This document shows positions 46,688 to 55,468 of a stretch of 64,000 nt of DNA, piece after piece. The DNA is from Clostridium mediterraneense. GTDB lineage: Bacteria; Bacillota; Clostridia; Clostridiales; Clostridiaceae. Numbering within the stretch: the stretch's first letter is position 1; each line of letters opens with the position of its first letter. The stretch covers positions 1,530,858 through 1,594,857 of the forward strand of contig NZ_LT594785.1 of assembly GCF_900091705.1 (NCBI RefSeq), given 5' to 3'. The notes beneath the pieces are model-generated. The model saw nothing but the letters and a program-made list of their open reading frames with translations. It made no database searches and was not told the DNA's origin. A program made the position numbers and the translations under genes.

Positions 46688-46745
46688 ATTATTATAATTT
46701 TTGTTAAATTCAATAAGACATATTTTATATTAATATTTTTATTAC

Positions 46746-48911
46746 TTAAATACTATTTTTACTAGTAATCATATCTATAAATGTATACTCTATATTTGAG
46801 TCTATTAAATAAGATTTATTTTTAAATTTAGAATACTTTTTGATTTCATCTATTAATACTTTTCTTCTAATATTAAAATCTAAACTAGACTTTGATTGCT
46901 TAAATAAATAAAATTCAGACATCCTTAAAAATAATTGTAATTTTAACCCTTCTTTTTCTTGCTCGTTAAATAAACTAATTATATCTTTTAAAAACTCACT
47001 TAAAACATTATTTATAAGCTTTATATAATATGACACCCTAAAATCTAAAATATAATTAAAATCATCCCTAAACTTATTTATTATATATTTTAATTCTATA
47101 TCTGATACATTACTCCCTAAATCCAAATCATTTTTAACACTAATCTTTAACTCTAAAATATCTAATATATTTTTAAAATCAAACTCTAAAACCTCATTAT
47201 TAGTGCCAATATATCTAGATTTATCTAATATCCCTTCTAAAGAAAGCATAAAATCACTATTTTCTTTTATATCATTTTTAATAGTTCTAGCTATCTTTAA
47301 AAGACCTATTTCTAGTTTATCTAAACACTTATAATAGTCATCACTACAAATAACTTTATTTATTTCTCTTCCTATAAATTCAGGTATAGCCATTGCCATA
47401 GATTTATTTATCTTATCTTGCCTTATTAAAGACTTATATATGTTTATTACAATATTTTTATCATCAATTTCTTTTTTACTAAAACTATCTAAATACCTTT
47501 TTATTAAAGTAAATTCACTTAAAAATAAAAATTCCATTCTCTCTTCTAACATATATGAAAAATTCTCTGCTATATTAATAAAATTTGAATTTAAAAAATC
47601 CTCTTCCTTACTTTTTCTATAAAGTTCCTTTATAAAATCATCTATTTTAGATTTTAGTAAGTTTATCTTTATATCTGTGGAATCCCTAAAAATAATACTA
47701 ATTTTATCAAAATACACCCCATTATCCACTATAATTACATCTACTATATCTTTAAGTATAAAATCATTTAAAGATAGATTATTATTATGCTTAAAGATTA
47801 ATTTCTTTTCATAAAAATCTATACAAAAAGGTTTTAATTCAGAATTATAAGCTATATATCTTGAACTATTAGTACTTATATCTATCTTATTAAAAAGTTT
47901 TTCAAAATTATAGTCTTTTCCAAACTCCAATAATAATATTAAATCAAGCTTTTGATTCTCTACAATTAATATGTTATCTTCTTTTATAAAATTAAACTTA
48001 TTAAAATTTAAAGCAACTATTTCTTCTTTTGTATCTATATTTTTTATTCTAATAAGCTCATCTTCAATAGATAAATTTATTAATTTTCTTTCATAATTTA
48101 TCCCATTTAAAAATCCACTTAAATATATCTTTTCTTCTTTTAAAATTTCTCTTTCATCTTTTATATAATTTTCTATTCTCTTACTAATTCCTATAGCATC
48201 CTCATCTTCTAATTTATCCTGTATTTTTTGCTTACTAATAAAATTATAAATACCTGTTACTTCGTTTTCCTCATCTTGCTTAATATCTTCTACTTTATTT
48301 ATTTTCGATTCTATAATATCAATAAAATAATTTAAATCTTTAGAAAATGCATATATCTCTAACTTTTGATAATTTGGAAAATATCCTTCTATAATTAATA
48401 AATTTGATTTTAATTTATAATTAGTAATATTCTTATATTCTCTTTCTTGATTATAGCTAATAGTATTTATGCAAAAAGACTCTTCTCTAAGATCAATTAT
48501 TGCACTTTCATATTTTGAATCATTTTTTACTACATACATCTCCCAATTTATATCAAATATACTTTTATCAACTTTTTTATAAATATTAATAAAATCATTC
48601 ATATTTATATTTAATATAAATGCTTTTTTTCTATCATCAGAAATATCTTTAGAATTTATAGCTACTATATCATTTTTAGTTAATACCTTAAATGTACCAT
48701 TATTATCATATACATAAAGCTCTAATGATTTAAATTTCCTTTCTTTATCACAAATAAATATCCTACCTAAATTAGAAATACAAAGTATTTTTTCACCTTT
48801 TATAATTGTTCCTTTTTCACCAAATTTAAAATTTCTATCTGTTATATAAATAATTTCTTCATTCTCATCTACATATAAATTTTTTTTAATTACCTCATAA
48901 CCCTTACTCAT
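46746..48911 (-). CDS. Large cytoplasmic orphan protein of unknown function
   Basis: 721 residues, no recognised family, no signal peptide and no transmembrane segment. Composition is rich in Lys, Glu, Ile, Asn and Asp. Two beta-rich stretches (about 1-130 and 140-210) and later ones (about 265-345 and 350-445) look like repeated small beta-domains, followed by a long helical half (about 450-720). In places (for example ILCISNLGRIFICDKERKFKSLELYVYD) it resembles PH- or GRAM-like folds, but not convincingly. ATG 48911 has a TAGGGAGG RBS and the open frame is intact. Monocistronic between thrC and the NlpC/P60 gene. Confidence 0.8.
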   Translation of the reverse strand: MSKGYEVIKKNLYVDENEEIIYITDRNFKFGEKGTIIKGEKILCISNLGRIFICDKERKFKSLELYVYDNNGTFKVLTKNDIVAINSKDISDDRKKAFILNINMNDFINIYKKVDKSIFDINWEMYVVKNDSKYESAIIDLREESFCINTISYNQEREYKNITNYKLKSNLLIIEGYFPNYQKLEIYAFSKDLNYFIDIIESKINKVEDIKQDEENEVTGIYNFISKQKIQDKLEDEDAIGISKRIENYIKDEREILKEEKIYLSGFLNGINYERKLINLSIEDELIRIKNIDTKEEIVALNFNKFNFIKEDNILIVENQKLDLILLLEFGKDYNFEKLFNKIDISTNSSRYIAYNSELKPFCIDFYEKKLIFKHNNNLSLNDFILKDIVDVIIVDNGVYFDKISIIFRDSTDIKINLLKSKIDDFIKELYRKSKEEDFLNSNFINIAENFSYMLEERMEFLFLSEFTLIKRYLDSFSKKEIDDKNIVINIYKSLIRQDKINKSMAMAIPEFIGREINKVICSDDYYKCLDKLEIGLLKIARTIKNDIKENSDFMLSLEGILDKSRYIGTNNEVLEFDFKNILDILELKISVKNDLDLGSNVSDIELKYIINKFRDDFNYILDFRVSYYIKLINNVLSEFLKDIISLFNEQEKEGLKLQLFLRMSEFYLFKQSKSSLDFNIRRKVLIDEIKKYSKFKNKSYLIDSNIEYTFIDMITSKNSI

Positions 48912-48993
48912 AAAATCCTCCCTAAGTTAAAATAAATAGATTTACATATTAAAATTATTAAACTTAGTATATTGTATTTACATAATTCTAAAA

Positions 48994-49026
48994 AAAGTAC
49001 AGTTAGTAATAATCTAACTGTACTTT
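48994..49026 (-). terminator. Terminator of the NlpC/P60 gene
   Basis: A 13-bp perfect stem (48994-49006 with 49014-49026) with a 7-nt loop and an A-run (Us on the minus strand), just after the stop. Confidence 0.85.
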
Positions 49027-49032
49027 CTAAAA

Positions 49033-50652
49033 CTAATTTATAACTCTTCTTGCTCTTCCTATACTACTCCAAGGTACATTAGAAATTCTTACCTTTGCAC
49101 CTGGTTTTGGTGATTCAATCCATTGGTCATTTCCTATATACATACCAACATGTCCCATATTACTATAGAATAATAAATCTCCTGGTTTAACATTACTCTT
49201 AGAAACTTCTACTCCATTTTTGATTTGATCATAAGTAGTTCTTCCAAGACTTATTCCAACTTGTCTAAATCCCCATTGCATAAGACCAGAACAATCAAAT
49301 GCTCTGTATCCTGTATTTATATATTTAGAATCAATATTATAATCTCCTCTATTAGCATTAGATGGGAATCTATTTTTTAATGTTTGTAAAGATTGAGTAG
49401 TTATTAATTCTCCTGAACCACCGTAAATATATGGTGTACCTAAATGAGCTTTCATAACTGCTAACACTTCTTGATATTTATTAGTAGTTTGTCCACTATT
49501 GTTGCTTCCACTATTACTACTTCCACCAGTACTAGTATTTACTCTTTTTATATAATCACCATGAACGTAACCTGTTTTACCTCCAAAGCTTATGTAGTAC
49601 CAATCTCCTGATTTTCCTTTAATATCAACAATATCACCTGCTGATAAATATCCTATAACACTACTTGATGTGTTTGGAGCACTTCTAAATCTAAGATTTG
49701 TACTTACATTATAAACTTGTCCTTTTCCTGAATCTGGAGTCACACTTGGTGTTTCTGGTTTATTTGGTGTACTTGGCGTATTAGATTCTGTATTACTATT
49801 TATCTTTTTAACGTAATCACCATGAATATATCCTGTCTTACCTCCAAAGCTTATATAGTACCAATCTCCTGATTTTCCTTTAATATCAAAAGTATTACCT
49901 GGATATAAATATCCTATAACACTACTTGATGTACTAGGTCCACTTCTAAATCTAAGACTTGTGCTTACATTATAAACTTGTCCTTTTCCTGAATCTGGAG
50001 TTATACTTGGTGTTTCTGGTTTATTTGGTGTTTCTGGTGTACTTGGTGTACTTGGCGTACTGTTTCCCGAAAGAACTTTAACGTAATCTTTATGAACGTA
50101 TCCATTTATACCATTTATACTTATTTTATACCAACTGCCTTGTTCACCTGTAATATCAAATGTTTGATTAGGGTATATAGCTCCTAATACAGATGCACTT
50201 GTACTAGCTGCTGATCTTATTCTTAAGCTTGTACTTACATTTTGAGTTTGTCCTTTTTTACCTTGAACTTGTCCACTATTATTATTGTTATTACTATCAC
50301 TATTAGAATCTGTTACTTTTAAATAATCTCCATGAACATATCCTCTAACGCCTTTATACTCTATCTTATACCAGCTACCACTTTTACCTTCTACATTAAC
50401 TATTGCTGATGGGCTTAATTGTCCTACAACAGAATAATTTGTGCCAGCTCCTGATCTTATTCTTAAACTTGTACTTACATTTATAACTTGTCCTTTTTGT
50501 TGTGATCTAACTTCATTCTTTACCATTTCATTTGACTCTACTATATTATCTGTATTATTATTTTCATCAGCTAATACCTTAATTTCTTGAGAGTTGTTTA
50601 TCATTATTCCAGCAGATGCCGCCAAAATTAAAGTAATTATTCTTTTCTTCAT
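49033..50652 (-). CDS. Secreted SH3b(x4)-NlpC/P60 endopeptidase (autolysin type)
   Basis: Cell-wall hydrolase of about 539 residues. The signal peptide MKKRIITLILAASAGIM is followed by four SH3b repeats starting with VSTSLRIRSGA or similar, separated by Pro/Thr/Ser linkers. The C-terminal NlpC/P60 domain has the catalytic Cys in RAFDCSGLMQWGF and the His in GHVGMYIG. SH3b repeats 3 and 4 are nearly identical in DNA, a recent duplication. An ATG at 50682 would add ten residues, but the RBS (AGGAGATG) fits the ATG at 50652, giving the intact signal peptide, so 50652 is the start. It would cleave D-Glu-diamino acid bonds in peptidoglycan. Confidence 0.92.
   Translation of the reverse strand: MKKRIITLILAASAGIMINNSQEIKVLADENNNTDNIVESNEMVKNEVRSQQKGQVINVSTSLRIRSGAGTNYSVVGQLSPSAIVNVEGKSGSWYKIEYKGVRGYVHGDYLKVTDSNSDSNNNNNSGQVQGKKGQTQNVSTSLRIRSAASTSASVLGAIYPNQTFDITGEQGSWYKISINGINGYVHKDYVKVLSGNSTPSTPSTPETPNKPETPSITPDSGKGQVYNVSTSLRFRSGPSTSSSVIGYLYPGNTFDIKGKSGDWYYISFGGKTGYIHGDYVKKINSNTESNTPSTPNKPETPSVTPDSGKGQVYNVSTNLRFRSAPNTSSSVIGYLSAGDIVDIKGKSGDWYYISFGGKTGYVHGDYIKRVNTSTGGSSNSGSNNSGQTTNKYQEVLAVMKAHLGTPYIYGGSGELITTQSLQTLKNRFPSNANRGDYNIDSKYINTGYRAFDCSGLMQWGFRQVGISLGRTTYDQIKNGVEVSKSNVKPGDLLFYSNMGHVGMYIGNDQWIESPKPGAKVRISNVPWSSIGRARRVIN
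49555..50045 (-). repeat. Two near-identical SH3b-encoding repeats in the NlpC/P60 gene
   Basis: Two tandem units of roughly 245 bp (about 49555-49800 and 49805-50045) share long identical blocks, including the linker encoding NKPETPS. They reflect a recent domain duplication. Confidence 0.78.
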
Positions 50653-50851
50653 AATACATCTCCTAACTTTAAAATAATACAAAAAAACATTTTTTGAATC
50701 AATTTTGTATTAATTTTGTTTTTTTTTTGTTACATTTACTATGATATAGGCTTTTTAACTATTATTCAATAAATTTTTTGTAAATAAAATACTTTATTGT
50801 CTAAAAAATATAGAATTTTATTTATTATATTCCATAAATATACATTGATTT

Positions 50852-50870
50852 TATCACTAATTAGTGATAT
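50852..50870. promoter_or_regulatory. Palindromic operator copy 1
   Basis: TATCACTAATTAGTGATAT, with an 18-bp perfect palindrome at its core, identical to copy 2 near the pirin start. It is a likely dimer-binding site for a transcription regulator. Confidence 0.65.
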
Positions 50871-51128
50871 ATTGTTTATATAAATAGCTTAAACAAGGCA
50901 TTTATATAATTTACTTAGAAATTGCAATAACATTTTTGAATACTGAATAAAAGTTTACAAAAATGAAATAATTTCAACTTAAAAATAATGAAAAAAGCTT
51001 AAAAATATATTACTTTAAATATAAAATCTTAGTAAAATAATATATTTCTTATTAAACTAATAAATAAAATTGAGCTTTTTTAAATATAAATAATTTAATA
51101 AACTTTAAGAAAGAATTTTTTTAGTTTC

Positions 51129-51148
51129 ATATCACTAATTAGTGATAT
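51129..51148. promoter_or_regulatory. Palindromic operator copy 2, just before pirin
   Basis: The 20-bp perfect palindrome ATATCACTAATTAGTGATAT ends two bases before the pirin RBS (AGGAGG, 51151-51156). Binding there would overlap the leader or block transcription. Consistent with MarR- or HxlR-type redox regulation of pirin genes (inference). Confidence 0.72.
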
Positions 51149-51165
51149 TTAGGAGGTAATTAATT

Positions 51166-51873
51166 ATGATAAGAAAAATAGAAAATAAAAATATGGGTAA
51201 AAGTAATTTAGGGTGGTTAAACTCTTCATTCCACTTTTCTTTTGCAGAATACTTTAATCCACTTAACTTAAACTTTGGATCATTGAGAGTTTTAAATGAT
51301 GATTATATAGAAGCTGGAACCGGATTTGGAATGCATCCTCATAAAGATATGGAAATAATATCTTATCTTGTTGAAGGTGAACTTACTCACCAAGATAGTA
51401 TGGGAAATAAAAGAACTATTACTAGGGGTGAAGTACAATACATGAGTGCTGGAACTGGTGTATTCCATAGTGAAATGAATGAAGGAGATAAAAAAGTTAG
51501 ACTATTACAAATTTGGATTCTTCCTGATGCAAAAAATCATACTCCTAATTATGGGGACTTTAAATTTAAATGGGATGAAAGAAAAAATAAATTCTTACAC
51601 ATGGTATCCGGAACTAATGGTGATGCTCCTGTAAAAATACATCAAGATGCAAATATATATTCAATTTTCTTAGATGAAGGGAAAAATGCTAAATTTGAAG
51701 TAGCAGCTGATAGACAAGTTTACTTAGTACAAATAGAGGGTACTGGTGAAATAAATAATATAGAATTAAATAATGGTGATGCTCTTGAATCAGTTTCTGA
51801 ATCACTAGATATAACAGCTAAAACTGATTCACATCTTCTTTTAATAGAAATGAGAAAATCCTCATTAAACTAA
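51166..51873 (+). CDS. Pirin family protein
   Basis: 235 residues, a two-cupin pirin. The metal ligands are at H57, H59, H101 and E103 (in GMHPHKD and FHSEMNE), the same relative positions as in human pirin. The signature is FGMHPHKDMEIISYLVEGELTHQDSMG. Bacterial pirins have been linked to quercetinase activity and redox-linked regulation; the role here is unknown. RBS AGGAGG precedes the ATG. It is monocistronic with a good terminator, and a perfect palindrome lies immediately upstream, indicating tight regulation. Confidence 0.93.
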   Translation: MIRKIENKNMGKSNLGWLNSSFHFSFAEYFNPLNLNFGSLRVLNDDYIEAGTGFGMHPHKDMEIISYLVEGELTHQDSMGNKRTITRGEVQYMSAGTGVFHSEMNEGDKKVRLLQIWILPDAKNHTPNYGDFKFKWDERKNKFLHMVSGTNGDAPVKIHQDANIYSIFLDEGKNAKFEVAADRQVYLVQIEGTGEINNIELNNGDALESVSESLDITAKTDSHLLLIEMRKSSLN

Positions 51874-51878
51874 TAGAT

Positions 51879-51914
51879 AAAAAGTGTAGCTTATATTAAT
51901 TAGCTACACTTTTT
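51879..51914. terminator. Bidirectional terminator of pirin and nadA
   Basis: A 13-bp perfect stem (51879-51891 with 51902-51914) with T-run and A-run flanks, between the convergent pirin and nadA genes. Confidence 0.87.
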
Positions 51915-51917
51915 AAT

Positions 51918-52823
51918 TTACTTTGATAACTCATGCATATTCTCTAAAGCTTTATATGCTTTTTCTCTTATTTCTTCATCTATTTTTATTTCAAATTCTT
52001 CATTTAATAAACAATTATAAATACTTTCTAGATTTATTTTTTTCATATCTTTACAACTCATAACTTCTGTAGTTTTATATAATTTATTATCTTTATTATT
52101 CTTATTAAGCTCATAGAATATTCCTTCTTCAGTAACTACTAGTATTTCTTTATTACTAAGCTCTTTTACTTTTGAAATTATTCCACTAGTACTTCCTATA
52201 TAATGAGACAAATCCCTTATCTTTTTACTACATTCTGGATGAACTAATACTCGTGCCTCTGGATGTTCCTCTCTAAAACTAATTATACTCTTTTCTTTAA
52301 TTTTTTCATGTATAGGACAATAACCTTGCCATAAAATTATATTCTTATCTGTAACATGCTCAGATATATACTCTCCTAAATTCTTATCTGGCGCAAATAT
52401 TATATTTTTCTGTGGAAGATTTTTAACTATTTTTAAAGCATTAGATGATGTCACTATAACATCAGATATAGCCTTTACCTCTGTTGATGAATTAATATAA
52501 GTAACAATCGCTGCATCCTTATACTTTTCTTTAAGCTTTAAAAGGCCTTCTGCATTAACCATATCAGCCATAAGACATCCTGCCTCTTTTACTGGAATTA
52601 ATACCTTTTTATCTGGTGATAAAATTTTTGCACTTTCTGCCATAAAATCTACTCCACAAAAAACTAAAGTATTTTCTTTACTATTCTTTGCTATCTTAGA
52701 TAAATAATATGAATCTCCAACATAATCTGCAATTTCTTGAACTTCATCATTTTGATAATAATGAGCTAATATCAGTGCATTCTTTTCTTTTTTTAACCTT
52801 AATATTTCATCAATGATATTCAT
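51918..52823 (-). CDS. nadA: Quinolinate synthase A
   Basis: Condenses iminoaspartate with dihydroxyacetone phosphate to quinolinate, the NAD precursor. The 301 residues carry the family motifs HYYQNDEVQEIADYVGDS near 21-38, FCGVDFMAESAKILSPDK and a WQGYCPIH segment. The three cysteines expected to ligate the 4Fe-4S cluster are in CGVDF, GYCPIH and VMSCKDM. The partners nadB and nadC are not next to it, unlike the usual nadABC arrangement. RBS AAGGGGGA precedes the ATG. Convergent with pirin. Confidence 0.95.
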   Translation of the reverse strand: MNIIDEILRLKKEKNALILAHYYQNDEVQEIADYVGDSYYLSKIAKNSKENTLVFCGVDFMAESAKILSPDKKVLIPVKEAGCLMADMVNAEGLLKLKEKYKDAAIVTYINSSTEVKAISDVIVTSSNALKIVKNLPQKNIIFAPDKNLGEYISEHVTDKNIILWQGYCPIHEKIKEKSIISFREEHPEARVLVHPECSKKIRDLSHYIGSTSGIISKVKELSNKEILVVTEEGIFYELNKNNKDNKLYKTTEVMSCKDMKKINLESIYNCLLNEEFEIKIDEEIREKAYKALENMHELSK

Positions 52824-52881
52824 AAATATCCCCCTTAACCAAGCTAGATATTATATATTCTACCATTTTTTACACTTATTT

Positions 52882-54348
52882 TCACTTAATATTATCTTTT
52901 TCATAAATAATATTTGCAAGTTCTTTTGAATTTTTTATTATTTTACTTATATCAGCTCCAATATTTATCCACTGTCCACAAAAATAAATTCCTTCTACAT
53001 TACTTAAAGTATTTTTAAAAATTCTATTATAAAACTTAGGTGTAGGTATCCATCCTCTCCCTACTCCTCTCCATACATTATTTTCTTTATAATATTCATA
53101 TGGAGTTATAACTTCAAGTTTTTCAATTTTCTCTTCTATATTATATCCTCTTTTTATAAGTTCTTCTGTAATTCTTCTTCCTATTAAAATCTTATTTAAA
53201 TTATAATCACTAACCTTACTTTTATAACTCTTTTTCCAATAATCATAATTTCCTCTTATATATACTGAGATTATTGTCTTATCACCTCTTTCAGATATAT
53301 ACATATCAAATTTTTTATGAAAAGCACCAGTGGGATCAATAAAAGGCTTCTTTAATATATGTCTTACAAACTTACAATTAGTTTTTATTTTCTTATCAAT
53401 CAACAATGCTACTATTACATATGAATCAAATAAATCTCCATCTAAAAATAATTTATCAAAATCTTTATTTATATTTTTCTCTCCTAATAAATGAACTAAG
53501 CTATAAAATCCATCCACTGAACATATAACAATATCAGCTTCTTTTTTATCACCACTTTTAAGTAAAATTTTATTTTTATTATTCTCTACTAATATTCTTT
53601 TTACATCTGAATCAAATACTATTTTACCTTTAAGCTCTAAGAACTTCTTCTCTAGATTATTTATTAATACTTCTATCCCTCCATTTATTTGTGCATAGTC
53701 ATCTTTAGATAATTCTAAAATACTATCAAGCAAATATAACATTGAAGCTTTTTTATTAGTAAGCACTCTTATAACCTCTTTTAACTTTCTACTTTCTAAG
53801 CTATCTAAATAAACTTCAACTTCTTTTTTCTCATAATATCTTATCTTTTTTAATAACTTCCTATTAAACATATAAAACTTTATATAATCTGATTTACCCC
53901 ATAATTGTCTTGGTTTTATTTTTGTTTGAAGATCTCTATATTCCTCTACATACTCTAAATCATCAAATAAACTCTTTACTTTTTTTATATCACCAAGTGA
54001 TAAAGACATCAAAAATCTTTCTAATCTTATCTTGCCAAGTGGTATAGTTATTTCATCCCCATTTTCAAATACTATTTTCTTAAAATAATTCATTTTTTCT
54101 AGAATATCTGGATTTAGACCTAACTCTTCTAATATTTTATTATACTCACTATCATCTTGAATTCCTCTTATATATTGATTTAAAGCTATACCTTTAAATT
54201 TTCTACTACCATCATTAAGTATTCTGCCCCCTGAACATGGCTTTTTTTCATATATATAAACTTCATAACCTTTTTTTCTTAAATAAATTCCTGTAACAAG
54301 ACCTGATATTCCAGCACCTATGATATTTACTTTTTTCATTACCACCAT
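52882..54348 (-). CDS. FAD-dependent oxidoreductase, phytoene-desaturase-like
   Basis: 488 residues. The N-terminal Rossmann FAD-binding motif is VNIIGAGISGLVTGIYLRKKG (near residues 7-27), and EKKPCSGGRI follows. The C-terminal FAD-contact motif is VEGIYFCGQWINIGADISK. This resembles the CrtI/amine oxidase/prenylcysteine-oxidase family, but no carotenoid genes are nearby, so the substrate is unknown. The ATG is at 54348; an in-frame ATG at 54339 is almost as likely, and both RBSs are weak. Divergent from the second plsC gene. Confidence 0.82.
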   Translation of the reverse strand: MVVMKKVNIIGAGISGLVTGIYLRKKGYEVYIYEKKPCSGGRILNDGSRKFKGIALNQYIRGIQDDSEYNKILEELGLNPDILEKMNYFKKIVFENGDEITIPLGKIRLERFLMSLSLGDIKKVKSLFDDLEYVEEYRDLQTKIKPRQLWGKSDYIKFYMFNRKLLKKIRYYEKKEVEVYLDSLESRKLKEVIRVLTNKKASMLYLLDSILELSKDDYAQINGGIEVLINNLEKKFLELKGKIVFDSDVKRILVENNKNKILLKSGDKKEADIVICSVDGFYSLVHLLGEKNINKDFDKLFLDGDLFDSYVIVALLIDKKIKTNCKFVRHILKKPFIDPTGAFHKKFDMYISERGDKTIISVYIRGNYDYWKKSYKSKVSDYNLNKILIGRRITEELIKRGYNIEEKIEKLEVITPYEYYKENNVWRGVGRGWIPTPKFYNRIFKNTLSNVEGIYFCGQWINIGADISKIIKNSKELANIIYEKDNIK

Positions 54349-54483
54349 TCCCGTAAATTGATATCCATTAAAATTATATTATTACTTCTATTTCTTAATG
54401 ATATAAAATATATTAATTGTATAAATAGAGCATTATATGTTAATATATACTATAAATAAACCTAAAAAAAGAAGGAGATTTTT

Positions 54484-55212
54484 ATGCTAAGAACTATCGC
54501 ATTTTATAGTAAATTTGCTACAAGCTTATTAACTACAATGCCTCTTACTAAAAGAACTACAAAAAAAGTAAAAGAATTCGATGATAATAGACAATTATTA
54601 GAAAGATATCATCACATACATGAAGTTAGTACTAATTGGGCTAAACCATTTTTAAAATTAAGTAAAACTAATGTAAAAGTTTATGGTGAAGAAAATCTTC
54701 CTAAAGATGGAGCTGTTTTATTTGTTAGTAACCATCAAAGTAATATAGATATTCCTTTACTTATGTGTTTTATAGATAAACCTAAAGGATTTATAGCTAA
54801 AATAGAAATAAAAAAAGTTCCAATGATTAGAACATGGATGGAATGGATGGGCTGTGTATTTATGGATAGAAGCAGTCTTAAGAAATCTGCTGCTGCTATC
54901 ATAGAAGGTGTAAAGATTCTAAAAAGTGGCCAATCCCTTGTTATCTTCCCTGAAGGAACAAGAAGTAAAGGTGGTCCTATGACTGAATTTAAGGCTGGAA
55001 GTTTTAAACTTGCCACAAAAGCTAAAGTTCCTATAGTTCCTATAACAATTAATGGATCATATAAAGTAATGGAAGGTAATAAATATTTAATAAAACCTGC
55101 GACAGTGGAATTATATATACATAAACCTATTTTCACAGATAATATAACTAAAGAAGAAGAACTTGAACTTCCTAAAAAAGTTCAAAAAATAGTTGCTAGT
55201 AAATTAAACTAA
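54484..55212 (+). CDS. 1-acyl-glycerol-3-phosphate acyltransferase, second copy (PlsC family)
   Basis: 242 residues. The acyltransferase motifs are SNHQSNIDIPLL (H83-type/D-type pair), the KVPMIRTWMEWMG motif II region and IFPEGTRSKGG. A helical N-terminal region of about 60 residues precedes them; no strong membrane anchor is obvious. It is a paralogue of the 25147-25887 enzyme, with the same core motifs but a different N-terminus. RBS GAAGGAGA precedes the ATG. Monocistronic with its own terminator. Confidence 0.9.
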   Translation: MLRTIAFYSKFATSLLTTMPLTKRTTKKVKEFDDNRQLLERYHHIHEVSTNWAKPFLKLSKTNVKVYGEENLPKDGAVLFVSNHQSNIDIPLLMCFIDKPKGFIAKIEIKKVPMIRTWMEWMGCVFMDRSSLKKSAAAIIEGVKILKSGQSLVIFPEGTRSKGGPMTEFKAGSFKLATKAKVPIVPITINGSYKVMEGNKYLIKPATVELYIHKPIFTDNITKEEELELPKKVQKIVASKLN

Positions 55213-55245
55213 AAACACAGAGAATATTTTATTCTCTGTGTTTTT
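55211..55245 (+). terminator. Terminator of the second plsC-like gene
   Basis: A 15-bp perfect stem (55211-55225 with 55231-55245) with a 5-nt loop and a T-run, overlapping the stop codon. Confidence 0.87.
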
Positions 55246-55334
55246 ATATTTCATTCTTTTTTAATACTTTTTTAATATTTTCACTTTTTTATAATCATTT
55301 CATTAAAAAAATTATTGTTTTTAAAGTATTATTA

Positions 55335-55363
55335 TTGAAATTATTGGTTTTAGATTATAAAAT
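55335..55363 (+). promoter_or_regulatory. Promoter of the ECF S-component gene
   Basis: TTGAAA (55335-55340) and TAAAAT (55358-55363) are 17 bp apart. This places transcription start near 55370, so the leader hairpin at 55371-55401 would lie at the 5' end of the message. Confidence 0.55.
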
Positions 55364-55370
55364 ATTATTT

Positions 55371-55412
55371 AGGTCGGTATTCTTTGAAACCGAACCTAAA
55401 AGTTTTTTTCTA
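55371..55412 (+). promoter_or_regulatory. Leader hairpin with T-run, possible attenuator
   Basis: A stem of TTAGGTCGGT pairing with AAACCGAACCTAAA (with a bulge) is followed by a T-run, which looks like an intrinsic terminator placed before the gene. A second AAACCGAA...CCTAAAAG at about 55427-55446 could pair with the same left arm, giving two alternative structures. It could be an attenuator or riboswitch; no known class is recognised. Confidence 0.5.
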
Positions 55413-55468
55413 TTTTTTTAGATTAAACCGAATTATATCCTAAAAGGAATGAGAACGGAGGAATGAAA

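Larger units (their letters stand above)
50653..51165. other. 513-bp AT-rich divergent region with two palindromes
   Basis: No supportable gene. It contains two identical 19-bp palindromic sequences (50852-50870 and 51130-51148), which probably form operators for the pirin gene and perhaps the divergent wall hydrolase. The pirin RBS AGGAGG is at the right edge. Confidence 0.6.

Noticed and set aside
46490-46745. A T-box or attenuator before thrC
   Set aside because: No T-box sequence (GGTGGNACCGCG-like) or leader peptide with Thr codons was found; the hairpin present belongs to the preceding gene.
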